DNA from: Phaeobacter gallaeciensis DSM 26640
Lineage (GTDB): Bacteria > Pseudomonadota > Alphaproteobacteria > Rhodobacterales > Rhodobacteraceae
Reading direction: 5' to 3'
DNA: 64,000 nt
Assembly: GCF_000511385.1 (NCBI RefSeq)
Contig: NC_023138.1
Span: forward strand, 62,001 to 126,000
In this document: in pieces, positions 40,326 through 48,098 of the stretch
Layout: each line of letters begins with the position of its first letter
How positions within the stretch are numbered: the first letter of the stretch is position 1
Program-made: the position numbers and the translations under genes
The notes under the pieces: generated by a model
Told to the model about the DNA's origin: nothing
The model's database searches: none
Seen by the model: the letters and a program-made list of their open reading frames with translations, nothing else

Positions 40326-40879
40326 CGGTGACTGGAGGCACCCTGTGCCGCCTGCAGCGCGCGCACTTCTGCTGAAAGCCAGTCGAGGTTGTCATCCGCA
40401 ATTCCAAGATTGCGCAAATGATCGGCCGTATTCCACAGATAATCGCAGTTGGGGCCGCGTTCACCGGCTGCATGGGCGATGATCTCCGCCTGTCGTGGCA
40501 GGCTGTGGTTATCATATTGCTCGTGATCCCGATTGACGACATAGGTGAGTGCCTCAACCATTCGACCGTCCGCGAGGGCAAGCGGCGTCGTGATTTCACG
40601 GTACGCGGGATTGAACAGCTCGCGCGCGCGCAGGTCTTTCAGGACCTCTGGTTCCTGACCGGATGGCACCGCCAGGGCGACGCCGTTACAGACCGCGTCT
40701 TCTGCGGCGTCCAATGCAAGCACCAAGCCGGGCTGTGCAAAGGTGCCGCGATAGCGCAGAGAGTTCAGACAGAACCGGCGCTGATAGCCGCTGAGTTGGG
40801 CGGGTAGCTGCTCTGCTGGTTCAAATCCGGGATCCCAGATCAATGATCCATAAGCAAAAACCCAAAGTGTGTCGGACAT
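40322..40879 (-). CDS. tdaR3: Gamma-glutamylcyclotransferase (ChaC-like), TdaR3 candidate
   Basis: This 185-residue ChaC-like enzyme cleaves gamma-glutamyl peptides such as glutathione to 5-oxoproline. The YGSLIW motif (FAYGSLIWDPGF) and RYRGTFAQPGLVLALD are visible. In Phaeobacter TDA producers a gamma-glutamylcyclotransferase, TdaR3, gives resistance to TDA, an antibiotic acting as a proton antiporter, through the gamma-glutamyl cycle. Position at the end of the tdaE side matches. An intrinsic terminator separates it from the preceding gene, so it may be transcribed by readthrough or its own start. Assignment as tdaR3 is from family and context. Confidence 0.82.
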   Translation of the reverse strand: MSDTLWVFAYGSLIWDPGFEPAEQLPAQLSGYQRRFCLNSLRYRGTFAQPGLVLALDAAEDAVCNGVALAVPSGQEPEVLKDLRARELFNPAYREITTPLALADGRMVEALTYVVNRDHEQYDNHSLPRQAEIIAHAAGERGPNCDYLWNTADHLRNLGIADDNLDWLSAEVRALQAAQGASSHR

Positions 40880-40919
40880 AATGCAGTTCCTTGATGCAAC
40901 TGGGATGCACCCCCGTCTG

Positions 40920-40957
40920 AAAAAAGGCGGAAGAGGTCAGGGGTCCCCTCTCCCGCC
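40920..40957 (-). terminator. Intrinsic terminator between the TdaR2-like and TdaR3 genes
   Basis: On the minus strand an imperfect hairpin (GGCGG and AGAGG arms with one mismatch) is followed directly by six T residues, a full rho-independent signature. It lies 8 bases past the upstream stop and 41 bases before the tdaR3 start. Confidence 0.75.
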
Positions 40958-40964
40958 AGGCAGA

Positions 40965-41651
40965 TCAGTCTGTCAGTTGGCGATAGGAGGTCACCAGACT
41001 GCTGTAAGGGGGCACAAAGACTGAACGCGTTTCGTCGCCGATCTGGACCGTTTCCTTGACGTCGAAATGCAGATGGATCGGCAGTTCCGAGATCCAGGAA
41101 TTTGACACTTTGCCAAGGCGATCCCCTTTGGACACCTTGTCCAGTGGGGCAACGGCGAGATCGTCCATATTCATGTGAACGTAGCGGTAGAGCGTGCCGG
41201 AGGGCGTTTGTAAGGTCAGGGCAAAGCGGCCTACATGCGCGATCACACCGTCTTCTACTGCAACTGCCCAATGTGTGTCTGTTTGGCAGGTGGCCGGGCG
41301 AATATCTTGTCCCTGATGGCCGCCGGATGCACAGACCGGCAGGTCTGAACGGCGCAGCTCGCAGAAATTGTCGCGCCACGGATAGCTGTAGTTAACGGTA
41401 TCACACTGGCTTCCGCCATTCCCCTTAAACCCACCAGGCGCATAGACGTGGGAGTTTGCATAGGCCGGTCCACTTTCCAGAGGGAAGCGCATGTCGGGGT
41501 AGAGGACAGCCCCGATCGAAAGGCCAATACCGGTGTCTTTGATCAGGTCGCCGGGCGCCTTGAATCGATCATCTGCAATTGCGGGCGTGACGGCGATCAG
41601 TGCGGAGAGGGCGAGAGCGCCGCAGGCAAGGGTCGTAGAGCTTTTCTTCAT
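40965..41651 (-). CDS. Exported M23-type metallopeptidase, probable TdaR2
   Basis: This 228-residue exported protein (signal to about residue 26, ending TPAIADD) has an M23/LytM-like domain. Zn-binding candidates are GHQGQD, YVHMNM and HLHFDV, matching the HxxxD...HxH pattern of LytM peptidases that cut peptidoglycan cross-links. It lies between the secreted protein and the gamma-glutamylcyclotransferase, and by position corresponds to the TDA-resistance gene tdaR2. I have not confirmed that by comparison. Overlaps the upstream gene by 4 bases (ATGA). Confidence 0.75.
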   Translation of the reverse strand: MKKSSTTLACGALALSALIAVTPAIADDRFKAPGDLIKDTGIGLSIGAVLYPDMRFPLESGPAYANSHVYAPGGFKGNGGSQCDTVNYSYPWRDNFCELRRSDLPVCASGGHQGQDIRPATCQTDTHWAVAVEDGVIAHVGRFALTLQTPSGTLYRYVHMNMDDLAVAPLDKVSKGDRLGKVSNSWISELPIHLHFDVKETVQIGDETRSVFVPPYSSLVTSYRQLTD

Positions 41652-42223
41652 TGTCCCGCTCCCTTCACAACGGTGAGGGACCCGGCCAGTTCGGCAAGGT
41701 AGTCTGGTTTGATACAGCGCACATCCTCGGTCGGCGCATCACAGGTGATCCGCAGGGTGTAGGTCCCTCCAAAGCGGCTGAGCATATGGTCAGCTCCGTC
41801 GCCAGTGGACTCGTAGGACCGGGATTCGTGTTTGAAGGACAGTCCGGGCACGTCCACAAGGTGTGTTCGGCTCCCCATGACACTGACCTGCGCTCCCTCC
41901 AGCTGGTAGTAGGCAGCGTAGGCATTACCCTGCCCACGAAACGCTGGAAGACCGGCAGCAGTATTGGCCCCGAGGATCATGACAGCCATTGCCATATCAT
42001 CAAATCCATCAGGCTCGGTGGCAAGAAACGCAGCCGTGAGGGTTCGATCGTCTGCACTTGCCGCGTCAATTGCAGACGTGGCGGCGGTCCAGTCAATGCT
42101 GCTCACAGCACGTGTCACGTCGGAAGGTTTATCTACCGCAAGGGCAGGGAGTGCCATCAGCGTCAGCGCCGCAGCTGTGGCCGCGACCGCTCCGGCAGCT
42201 TTGGCACAAAGGGATGAGGTCAT
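41648..42223 (-). CDS. Exported protein of unknown fold, probable TdaR1
   Basis: This 191-residue protein has a strong signal peptide (ATAAALTLMALPALAVD) and a mature domain with two or three cysteines near its C-terminus (RITCDAPTEDVRCIKP), probably a disulfide. I recognise no domain. By position it corresponds to tdaR1 of the Phaeobacter resistance set. It starts 39 bases after the end of tdaE and is coupled to the next gene, so the three resistance-type genes follow the biosynthetic operon. Confidence 0.62.
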   Translation of the reverse strand: MTSSLCAKAAGAVAATAAALTLMALPALAVDKPSDVTRAVSSIDWTAATSAIDAASADDRTLTAAFLATEPDGFDDMAMAVMILGANTAAGLPAFRGQGNAYAAYYQLEGAQVSVMGSRTHLVDVPGLSFKHESRSYESTGDGADHMLSRFGGTYTLRITCDAPTEDVRCIKPDYLAELAGSLTVVKGAGQ

Positions 42224-42262
42224 CGTCTCTCTCCAGTCATTATTTATTCAAGTTTGCCCGCT

Positions 42263-43456
42263 CTAGGCGGGTTCCAGCGTTTTGGGTGTCGCGGGATTTG
42301 CGGCTTTCGTGGCCTTGGCGTGCAACCTGGTCATCTGGCCGAAAATGTTGCGACGGTGCATTTCCTCAGTGCCGCCCACGCTGCAAAACGCCAGAGCATC
42401 CCGTAGAAAGGTGGTAATTTGTCCCTCGTGGTAGCCTTTGCTGCCGTAGAGCTTCATCAGCTCCATCGCGCCCTCAACGATGGTTTCGGCACCGACGAGT
42501 TTGGAAATCGAACAGGTCATCGCGGCTTCCGGAGCACCACTGAGCAGTTGATGCAGGGCGCCGTAGGATACCCACTTTGCGCTTTCGGTGCCGATGCGAA
42601 TATCGGTCAGCTTCTTCTGGATGTACTGATGCTCAATGATCGGGACATCAAACGTTGTCCGTTTCTTTGAGAAATCGAATGCCTCAGTAAGCATAGGTTC
42701 AATAAGCCAAGCCGCCACCAGACCATAGTACAGGCGTCCCATGGAGACGATGTTCACAAGGTTACGAAGGCCGGCTCCGGGTTCGCCCAGAAGGTGACCA
42801 TAGTGGAGCGGTACATCATCAAATCGCATTTGGCCGGTCGGTAGGTCCAGATTACCCAGCTTGCGATCCTGCGCACCGATCGTCAGTCCGGGGCTATCGG
42901 CATCCAGTAATACGAGCGAAATGCCTTCGCGGCCGTGGTCACTCAGCTTGCAGACAACAAGAATGAAGCTGGCGACCGGGGCATGCGCGATATTGTATTT
43001 TGCGCCGCTCAAGCGGAAGGTCTCATTGGGGCCTGGGGTTAACAGCGACGATGTTGCCCGCACATCGGTGCCGGTGTCAGGATCCGCAATTGCAGTTGCA
43101 CTCAGCTCCCCATTTAGGATCCGGCCCAAATATTCGCGCTTCTGGCTGTCGCTGCCGTAGAGGTCCAATGCGCGCACCATTCCAGCCTGCGCGATCACCG
43201 ACAGCAACATCCCAGGGGTGCGCAAGGTGGCCGCAAGGCCTTCCAGCGCAGCAGTAAAACCCCACCAATCCCGACCGTCCCCGCCAAACTCGCGCGGCAC
43301 GATCATCCGCCACAAACCAGCGGCGGTCAGCCGATCCCAGGTACGTTGATCAAAAGCGCGCCGCCCCAGATGCAGCTCATCCGGGTCGGCCATTTTCCCA
43401 ATCGCCGCAAAGGCGGTGCGAGTTTGCTGCTGCTCGGCTGTCCAGTTCAATTGCAT
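42263..43456 (-). CDS. tdaE: TdaE: acyl-CoA dehydrogenase-like flavoprotein (TDA biosynthesis)
   Basis: This 397-residue protein is of the acyl-CoA dehydrogenase fold. The N-terminal helical domain, the FAD/substrate block ATAIADPDTGTDVRA and the C-terminal stretch LYGSKGYHEGQ are visible; the latter carries the position of the usual catalytic Glu. In Phaeobacter, TdaE is a flavoprotein dioxygenase that oxidises the seven-membered ring, splits off CoA oxidatively and epoxidises the ring on the way to TDA. GAGG precedes the ATG. Follows tdaD by 23 bases. Confidence 0.9.
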   Translation of the reverse strand: MQLNWTAEQQQTRTAFAAIGKMADPDELHLGRRAFDQRTWDRLTAAGLWRMIVPREFGGDGRDWWGFTAALEGLAATLRTPGMLLSVIAQAGMVRALDLYGSDSQKREYLGRILNGELSATAIADPDTGTDVRATSSLLTPGPNETFRLSGAKYNIAHAPVASFILVVCKLSDHGREGISLVLLDADSPGLTIGAQDRKLGNLDLPTGQMRFDDVPLHYGHLLGEPGAGLRNLVNIVSMGRLYYGLVAAWLIEPMLTEAFDFSKKRTTFDVPIIEHQYIQKKLTDIRIGTESAKWVSYGALHQLLSGAPEAAMTCSISKLVGAETIVEGAMELMKLYGSKGYHEGQITTFLRDALAFCSVGGTEEMHRRNIFGQMTRLHAKATKAANPATPKTLEPA

Positions 43457-43479
43457 GTCTTCGTCCTCACAAACAGGGA

Positions 43480-43896
43480 TCAGGCAGTTTCCTGAAAAGT
43501 CGCAACGCTTTCCTTGAAGGCATCCGGCACCGGATAGGTCGCCTGTTTGTCGTAGTCGAACATCACATGGACAGATTTGGCATTGGCCACGACGCGCCGA
43601 TCGTCGTCGTCGATATGCATCACATGCTCCATCTCGAAGCTCTTACCGCCGAAGCTGATCACCCGGCTGCAAACAACGAGGTTGTCACCATAGAGCGCCT
43701 GAGAGACGTAATCGCAGGAGGTTTTGACCATGATATGCGGCAGCTTCTCGGACTTTGGCAGCTCCAGAAGGTCATGCATGTATTCCAGATAGGCCGACTG
43801 CATGTAGTCGTAGTAAACTGGGCTGCTGACATGCCCCATAGAATCTGTGTCGCGGTAACGGATTTCGACGGGGGTTTCGAAGGCTTTGTTGGACAT
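43480..43896 (-). CDS. tdaD: TdaD: 4-hydroxybenzoyl-CoA thioesterase-family protein
   Basis: This 138-residue hot-dog-fold protein shows the 4HBT family opening ETPVEIRYRDTDSMGHVSSPVYYDYMQSA (the Asp in RDTDSMGH is the expected catalytic/nucleophilic position). The ATG at 43896 has AGGAGG 7 bases upstream, deciding the start over upstream in-frame codons. In the TDA pathway it is required, and is thought to hydrolyse a CoA ester or shape the intermediate pool. Confidence 0.9.
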   Translation of the reverse strand: MSNKAFETPVEIRYRDTDSMGHVSSPVYYDYMQSAYLEYMHDLLELPKSEKLPHIMVKTSCDYVSQALYGDNLVVCSRVISFGGKSFEMEHVMHIDDDDRRVVANAKSVHVMFDYDKQATYPVPDAFKESVATFQETA

Positions 43897-43933
43897 GATG
43901 TCCCTCCTGTTGGTGTAGATTGTCGGGGCAGGA

Positions 43934-44536
43934 TCAGGCGTGCTGGGTGCAGTCCTGGCAGGCGTGTTTTTCCAGCGGACCATGGATGGTAAATCCCATA
44001 GGAACGGGACCAAATTTGCGCAGAATTGGCAGCCCGAATTTCTCGGCCGCGCAGAGCGTGGTGATACAGCCGTCGGCGTGACCCTCGGCGCAGTCCCGCG
44101 CGGCGATGACATTGCTGGAGACAAAGCGTCGCTCAACCGTGATCGGGAGCAGCTTTTCAGGTGCCGGATGGGTCGCGCAGATCTTGGGCTCTGCCCCAGT
44201 GCGGGAGGCGAGGACCATATTGTCGGTGTTCATGATAAACACATCCAACAGCTTCATCTTCTGGATATGGGCGTAGATGATTGAGTGCAGATGTGGATAA
44301 GCCACCACGCCAACCAAAACCGCTCCATCCTGGCAGGCGACACTGTCTGCGGCCTGTTCCATCGTTCGGTGCAGTTTTACCGAAGCACCCTGACACCGGC
44401 GCAATGCCCAGGATAGGGCTGCACGCTCACAATTTGTACCGGCTGGGCCCAGCGTATGAACCTGTTTCACCCAGCCGAATGTTTGGGGGTGCGGAATATA
44501 CTCGGCGTCGGCGTTATTTTCAATTTGAAGATCCAT
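43934..44536 (-). CDS. tdaC: TdaC: prephenate dehydratase-like domain protein
   Basis: This 200-residue protein resembles the catalytic domain of prephenate dehydratase (HTLGPAGTNCERAALSWA near residue 27), without the ACT regulatory domain. Several cysteines occur at the end (HACQDCTQHA). TdaC is needed for TDA in Phaeobacter, and its promoter is the known target of the LysR regulator TdaA. The ATG at 44536 is preferred; an adjacent GTG is one codon earlier. The ribosome site is weak. Heads tdaC-tdaD-tdaE and is preceded by a long, AT-rich leader. Confidence 0.88.
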   Translation of the reverse strand: MDLQIENNADAEYIPHPQTFGWVKQVHTLGPAGTNCERAALSWALRRCQGASVKLHRTMEQAADSVACQDGAVLVGVVAYPHLHSIIYAHIQKMKLLDVFIMNTDNMVLASRTGAEPKICATHPAPEKLLPITVERRFVSSNVIAARDCAEGHADGCITTLCAAEKFGLPILRKFGPVPMGFTIHGPLEKHACQDCTQHA

Positions 44537-44571
44537 CACTCGTCTTTTCCGCTAAATGGTATTGATGGGAG

Positions 44572-44585
44572 GGTATTTTTATACC
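44572..44585 (-). promoter_or_regulatory. Palindrome / possible -10 in the tdaC leader
   Basis: GGTAT-TTTT-ATACC is a 5-4-5 inverted repeat about 36 bases before the tdaC ATG. On the minus strand it contains TATAAA, a possible -10 without a good -35, as expected for an activator-dependent promoter. Confidence 0.35.
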
Positions 44586-44918
44586 TTATTAATTTACCAG
44601 AATTTCATTCGGGTATTCAGATGAGGGTAAGTTTTCATAATTATTGCGGTGGGTTCTTCTTTAAGTTTGAGCTAGCCCTGGGTCACCGTTTCAACGAATC
44701 TGATTTCTTGGTTCTATCGAAACGGTAAAGGCTTCTCGGAACAATTCGAAAAACCTGATGTTGTTCCTCAGCTATGATGATGAATGGGTGATCAGTTCGA
44801 AAATAACTTGAAAAAGCGAAAATTCTCAGTATCGCTCGCGTGTGATATCCAGCTGCTGCTCGATAAATAGGCGAAATGCCGCTCACATAATCAGATCGTC
44901 AGCTTGGAGACAAAAGAT

Positions 44919-44951
44919 AGCCTGCTTCACTCTCGGGAGGCGAAACAGGCT
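44919..44951 (-). terminator. Hairpin downstream of tdaB
   Basis: AGCCTG and CAGGCT form a 6-bp outer stem with extra AAG/CTT-type pairs around a 15-21 base interior; a short T-run follows on the minus strand. It would separate tdaAB transcription from tdaC. Confidence 0.45.
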
Positions 44952-45058
44952 TTGGTCAGTTGGGTATATCTTATAGCTGCCGTCACGGATCTTGAGGTCC
45001 GCGACGACAATACGCCAGAATAATAAGAGGGTAGAAACCACGAAGGCCACTGTCAGCG

Positions 45059-45751
45059 TCAGTTTGGCTGGCCTGGATTCCGACCAACGCCATCGTAAAG
45101 GTCAAGGCAGCGATCAAACCAGTTTGAAACGATACAATCTTTTTCAAACAGAGTGTTAGGTGAGCATACGTTACACCATTGAAGGGTCCCGAAAAGGGTG
45201 AAATCTGCATAGGCAGGCGTCGTCCCCGACAGCCAATCTTGGGTCGCCAGCAGATCGCGTACCGGGGAAAGTTTTTCCGGCAGCAGCGCGCGTTCGGCCT
45301 CACCACCTTCGGCCATAGCCTCAAGTGGCATACCAAACCGGCGTTCGCGTGCAGATCGGAAATAGACCTGGTCAGCCGGTGACATCAGATTATGCATATC
45401 CATGACAGCGATGGTTGCGAGGCTGGGGTGGAGGACGGTCTTACAGTAGCTTTCCACGAAACGAGTCAACGCTACCGCTCCCCTGCCATCAAACAGGGCG
45501 GGGGCATCAGTATAGGTTTCATCGAGATATCGGGCAATGTCGAAACTCTCTCCCAAAACCGTATTGCCATCACGCAGCACAGGAACGCTGCTAAAGCTCC
45601 CATCCTCAATACTTGAGATATCTGCAAAGGAGACCGGGATGAGGTCGTAATCTAGCCTCTTATGATTAAGAGCCATAATGATTTTCCATACATGTGGTGA
45701 GTAGTGACGTTTTCCGTCTTGGCCACATAGGCTGTATAGTTTGCGGTTCAT
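45059..45751 (-). CDS. tdaB: TdaB: glutathione S-transferase-like protein
   Basis: This 230-residue GST-superfamily protein has an N-terminal thioredoxin-like domain (KLYSLCGQDGKRHYSPHVWKI; Ser18 region) and an alpha-helical C-terminal domain. The SVPVLRDG motif (cis-Pro before the sheet) and ESFDIARYLDE are typical. TdaB is required for TDA and is related to beta-etherases; it is proposed to bring glutathione- or cysteine-derived sulfur into the tropone ring. GGAG lies 7 bases before the ATG, and a 7-5-7 palindrome lies just upstream. Same strand as tdaA, 214 bases apart. Confidence 0.88.
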   Translation of the reverse strand: MNRKLYSLCGQDGKRHYSPHVWKIIMALNHKRLDYDLIPVSFADISSIEDGSFSSVPVLRDGNTVLGESFDIARYLDETYTDAPALFDGRGAVALTRFVESYCKTVLHPSLATIAVMDMHNLMSPADQVYFRSARERRFGMPLEAMAEGGEAERALLPEKLSPVRDLLATQDWLSGTTPAYADFTLFGTLQWCNVCSPNTLFEKDCIVSNWFDRCLDLYDGVGRNPGQPN

Positions 45752-45768
45752 CTGTGCGCTCCATGTTG

Positions 45769-45787
45769 AAATTACAGGGGGTAATTT
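45769..45787. promoter_or_regulatory. Palindrome upstream of tdaB
   Basis: AAATTAC-AGGGG-GTAATTT is a perfect 7-5-7 inverted repeat with a T-N11-A core, 17 bases from the tdaB start codon. It fits a LysR-type or repressor binding site but is unlike the TCAGA palindromes. Confidence 0.5.
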
Positions 45788-45965
45788 TGGTTTGGAAACT
45801 GGGAATCAATTCTCAGTAATTGTCGGAACTTTATCCACACAAATGAAATCAGCAATATATTTATTATAATACTCCGAGATCGGCAAAAAGAGCGATATTG
45901 GGGCGCTGGCAAGGGTGAATAGCACCGCTTGGCTGGCAGTCTGCGAGTGTGATTGCGGCGTGATG

Positions 45966-46856
45966 TTAAGCAGAGATAGCCATCTGTTCGGTATTCAGCA
46001 GCTCGCGTACGGCGCTGATAATTGGGTCTTTTGCACGGGACGCCAAATGGGCGAACAGGACCCGTGTGGATTTGCGCACCTCAAGAAGCAGGGTAATATC
46101 GCCGCTCACCGGTTCGGTCCCCGCTGAACTGACGTGAACCAGCCCGATCCCGGCACCGCTTGCGATCAGGGTCCGAGTGATTGTTTCGTCGTCAACATTG
46201 ATGATGCGAGCGGGTTGGATGCCGTTTTCCTTAAACAGGCGCTCTGCGATGCGACCGCAGCATGAACTATACGTTGGATAGATCCAAGGCAGGGCTTCGA
46301 GGCGAGCCCAGTCAAGTTCTGTGCGTTCTGATACCAGATCCGGGGCCGCAGCAAGATAGACGCTGAAGTGAGAGATTTCGAGCGTTTCAAGATCTGTGTG
46401 AGCCTCATCTGGATCAATGAAAAAGCCGGCATCCAGTCGCCCGTTGCGAATATCGTCCAGCACGCTGGAGGATGTGCCATGTTGCAAAGCGACTTCCAGA
46501 TCCGGGAAGTTCTTCGACAGATCTGCGAGCAGGCGGCTCACCTCAGTTGATCCCAGGTTGCGCCCGGCGCCGACCCGTAGCTGACCGGCCAAACGACCAC
46601 GCAGGCGAGAAGCTTCTTCCAAAAACTTCTGGTGATTGTCGAGCAACTGCCGCGCTTCGACCAAGAGCCGCTGACCATCCGTGGTGACGCTCATTCCACG
46701 TGGTGTGCGCTGGAACAATGACAGGCCAAGCGTGTCTTCCATTGTTTTGATATGGGCGCTGACGGCAGGTTGACTGCGAAACAGAAGTTCTGACGCGCGC
46801 GTAATACTTCCCTCCCTTGCCACGGTGACAAAGGTCTTGAGTTGACTGATATCCAT
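45966..46856 (-). CDS. tdaA: TdaA: LysR-family regulator of TDA biosynthesis
   Basis: This 296-residue LysR protein has an N-terminal winged HTH (residues 1-60; LKTFVTVAREGSITRASELL, SQPAVSAHIKTMED) and a periplasmic-binding-type effector domain. It matches the position and type of TdaA, the activator of TDA genes including tdaC in Phaeobacter/Ruegeria. Two adjacent cysteines (YSSCCGR, about residue 200) lie in the effector domain and could be redox-sensitive. It is transcribed toward tdaB. Confidence 0.85.
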   Translation of the reverse strand: MDISQLKTFVTVAREGSITRASELLFRSQPAVSAHIKTMEDTLGLSLFQRTPRGMSVTTDGQRLLVEARQLLDNHQKFLEEASRLRGRLAGQLRVGAGRNLGSTEVSRLLADLSKNFPDLEVALQHGTSSSVLDDIRNGRLDAGFFIDPDEAHTDLETLEISHFSVYLAAAPDLVSERTELDWARLEALPWIYPTYSSCCGRIAERLFKENGIQPARIINVDDETITRTLIASGAGIGLVHVSSAGTEPVSGDITLLLEVRKSTRVLFAHLASRAKDPIISAVRELLNTEQMAISA

Positions 46857-47124
46857 GGTTACCCCTTCAGATACTATAGGGCGCCAAAGACAACAGCACC
46901 GCTATACAAAGGCACGCCGCCACCCCTGGTCAGCGCACTCAGCACCTCTTTTATGCGCCTTTTGCGTGAAGTCAAAACATAAACACTCGCAAAGCGGTAG
47001 TTTGGCTGTATTCCGCCTGCGCTCAATTTTAACTGGATTGAACTGGGCGCGCTCACCAGCGGACTGATGAAATATAGGTCGCATCATGGCGATCAGAGAT
47101 AACGACAGAGTAACGCTTCGAAAA

Positions 47125-48048
47125 TCAGGTGATCGACATCGCGCTATCGCTCATGCGCCGCCACAGGCTATTCAGCGTGGGTTTGCTATTCTCCGTCTCA
47201 CGATAAAGGCGGACCGATAGGGGAGTCACAAACGCTTCTTCACCGGCAACCGCCAGACGACCCTCGGTGAGTTCGGCTTGGCAGAGTTTGCGAGGTAGCC
47301 ATCCTAACCCGAAACCTTCAAGGATCATTGCCTTAACCGAGTTGGCCAGAGAATTCTGGTTCACCACCAGCAGGTTTGGCGGCGAAATTTGCTGCCGCAG
47401 AGTATGGTCAAGAACCGATCTCAGAGCCGATGCACTGCCATATGACAGCAGGGGTATCTGCCGCTTGGGATCCCGGCGCAGATCAAACAGCGGGTTGCCG
47501 TCGGCATCGGTTTTTGAAACCGGGATGAATTCGTCCTCTGACAGCGTAAGATAGTCGCATTTGCTGACCTCCAGCGGTGACAGGAAATCCATGGCTGGAT
47601 GCCAATAGGTCAGGATGACGTCACAATACCGCTGCTGCAGTGCCGTCACAAACTGATCTGCTGCCCAGCTGGTCGAGTTGAGATCAACATCCAGCCCGCC
47701 AGCCTCCATCAGAGGTTCGATGTGGTCACGGAAGTGTGTCATATAAAGCGACTGTGACGACGCAAACCGAATAACGTTTTCACCCGCAGCATCAATTGTC
47801 TGGCAGCGTTCCAGTGTTTCCGAGTACGTGCGCAGGATAATTTTGGCCTGCGACAGGAACACATCCCCAGCCGGTGTCAAAGACAGTGGGAAAGTTTGCC
47901 TGTTGATCAACTTCACGCCAACCTCATCCTCCAGGGCACGAATGCGCCTGGAGAATGCAGGTTGGCTGACATTGCGGTCTTCCGCTGCGCGCGAAAAGTT
48001 CTTGTGCGTTGTCAGCGCTTCAAAATCTCTGAGCCAGATAATATCCAA
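47125..48048 (-). CDS. LysR regulator, HypT-like
   Basis: This 307-residue LysR protein opens WLRDFEALTTHKNFSRAAEDRNVSQPAFSRRIRALEDEVG (seen in two halves), the typical start of the HypT/YjiE group. HypT in E. coli responds to hypochlorite and oxidative stress by methionine oxidation. Here it lies 50 bases downstream of a dpp-type importer on the same strand, so it is probably cotranscribed or regulates that operon. Assignment to HypT is by N-terminal resemblance only. Confidence 0.8.
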   Translation of the reverse strand: MDIIWLRDFEALTTHKNFSRAAEDRNVSQPAFSRRIRALEDEVGVKLINRQTFPLSLTPAGDVFLSQAKIILRTYSETLERCQTIDAAGENVIRFASSQSLYMTHFRDHIEPLMEAGGLDVDLNSTSWAADQFVTALQQRYCDVILTYWHPAMDFLSPLEVSKCDYLTLSEDEFIPVSKTDADGNPLFDLRRDPKRQIPLLSYGSASALRSVLDHTLRQQISPPNLLVVNQNSLANSVKAMILEGFGLGWLPRKLCQAELTEGRLAVAGEEAFVTPLSVRLYRETENSKPTLNSLWRRMSDSAMSIT

Positions 48049-48098
48049 CTTGCCTAGGTCCGTTCTGGGGTCATCCAGTGGGCCGGGGGTTCCGGTGT

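Larger units (their letters stand above)
44537..45058. other. AT-rich region between tdaC and tdaB
   Basis: This 522-base stretch has no convincing gene: short frames in it have unlikely composition. The part from 44560 to 44900 is visibly richer in A and T than its surroundings. It holds a palindrome near the tdaC start and a hairpin at 44919-44951, and probably includes the tdaC promoter and leader. Confidence 0.5.

Noticed and set aside
44683-44886. Short frame in the AT-rich region before tdaC
   Set aside because: No ribosome site or family resemblance; treated as non-coding leader.
44983-45336. Frame overlapping the end of tdaB
   Set aside because: Overlaps the GST gene extensively and resembles no known protein.
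45798-45816. Palindrome-like CTGGGAAT-CA-ATTCTCAG near tdaB
   Set aside because: One mismatch and no match to the other sites in the locus; too weak to call separately.
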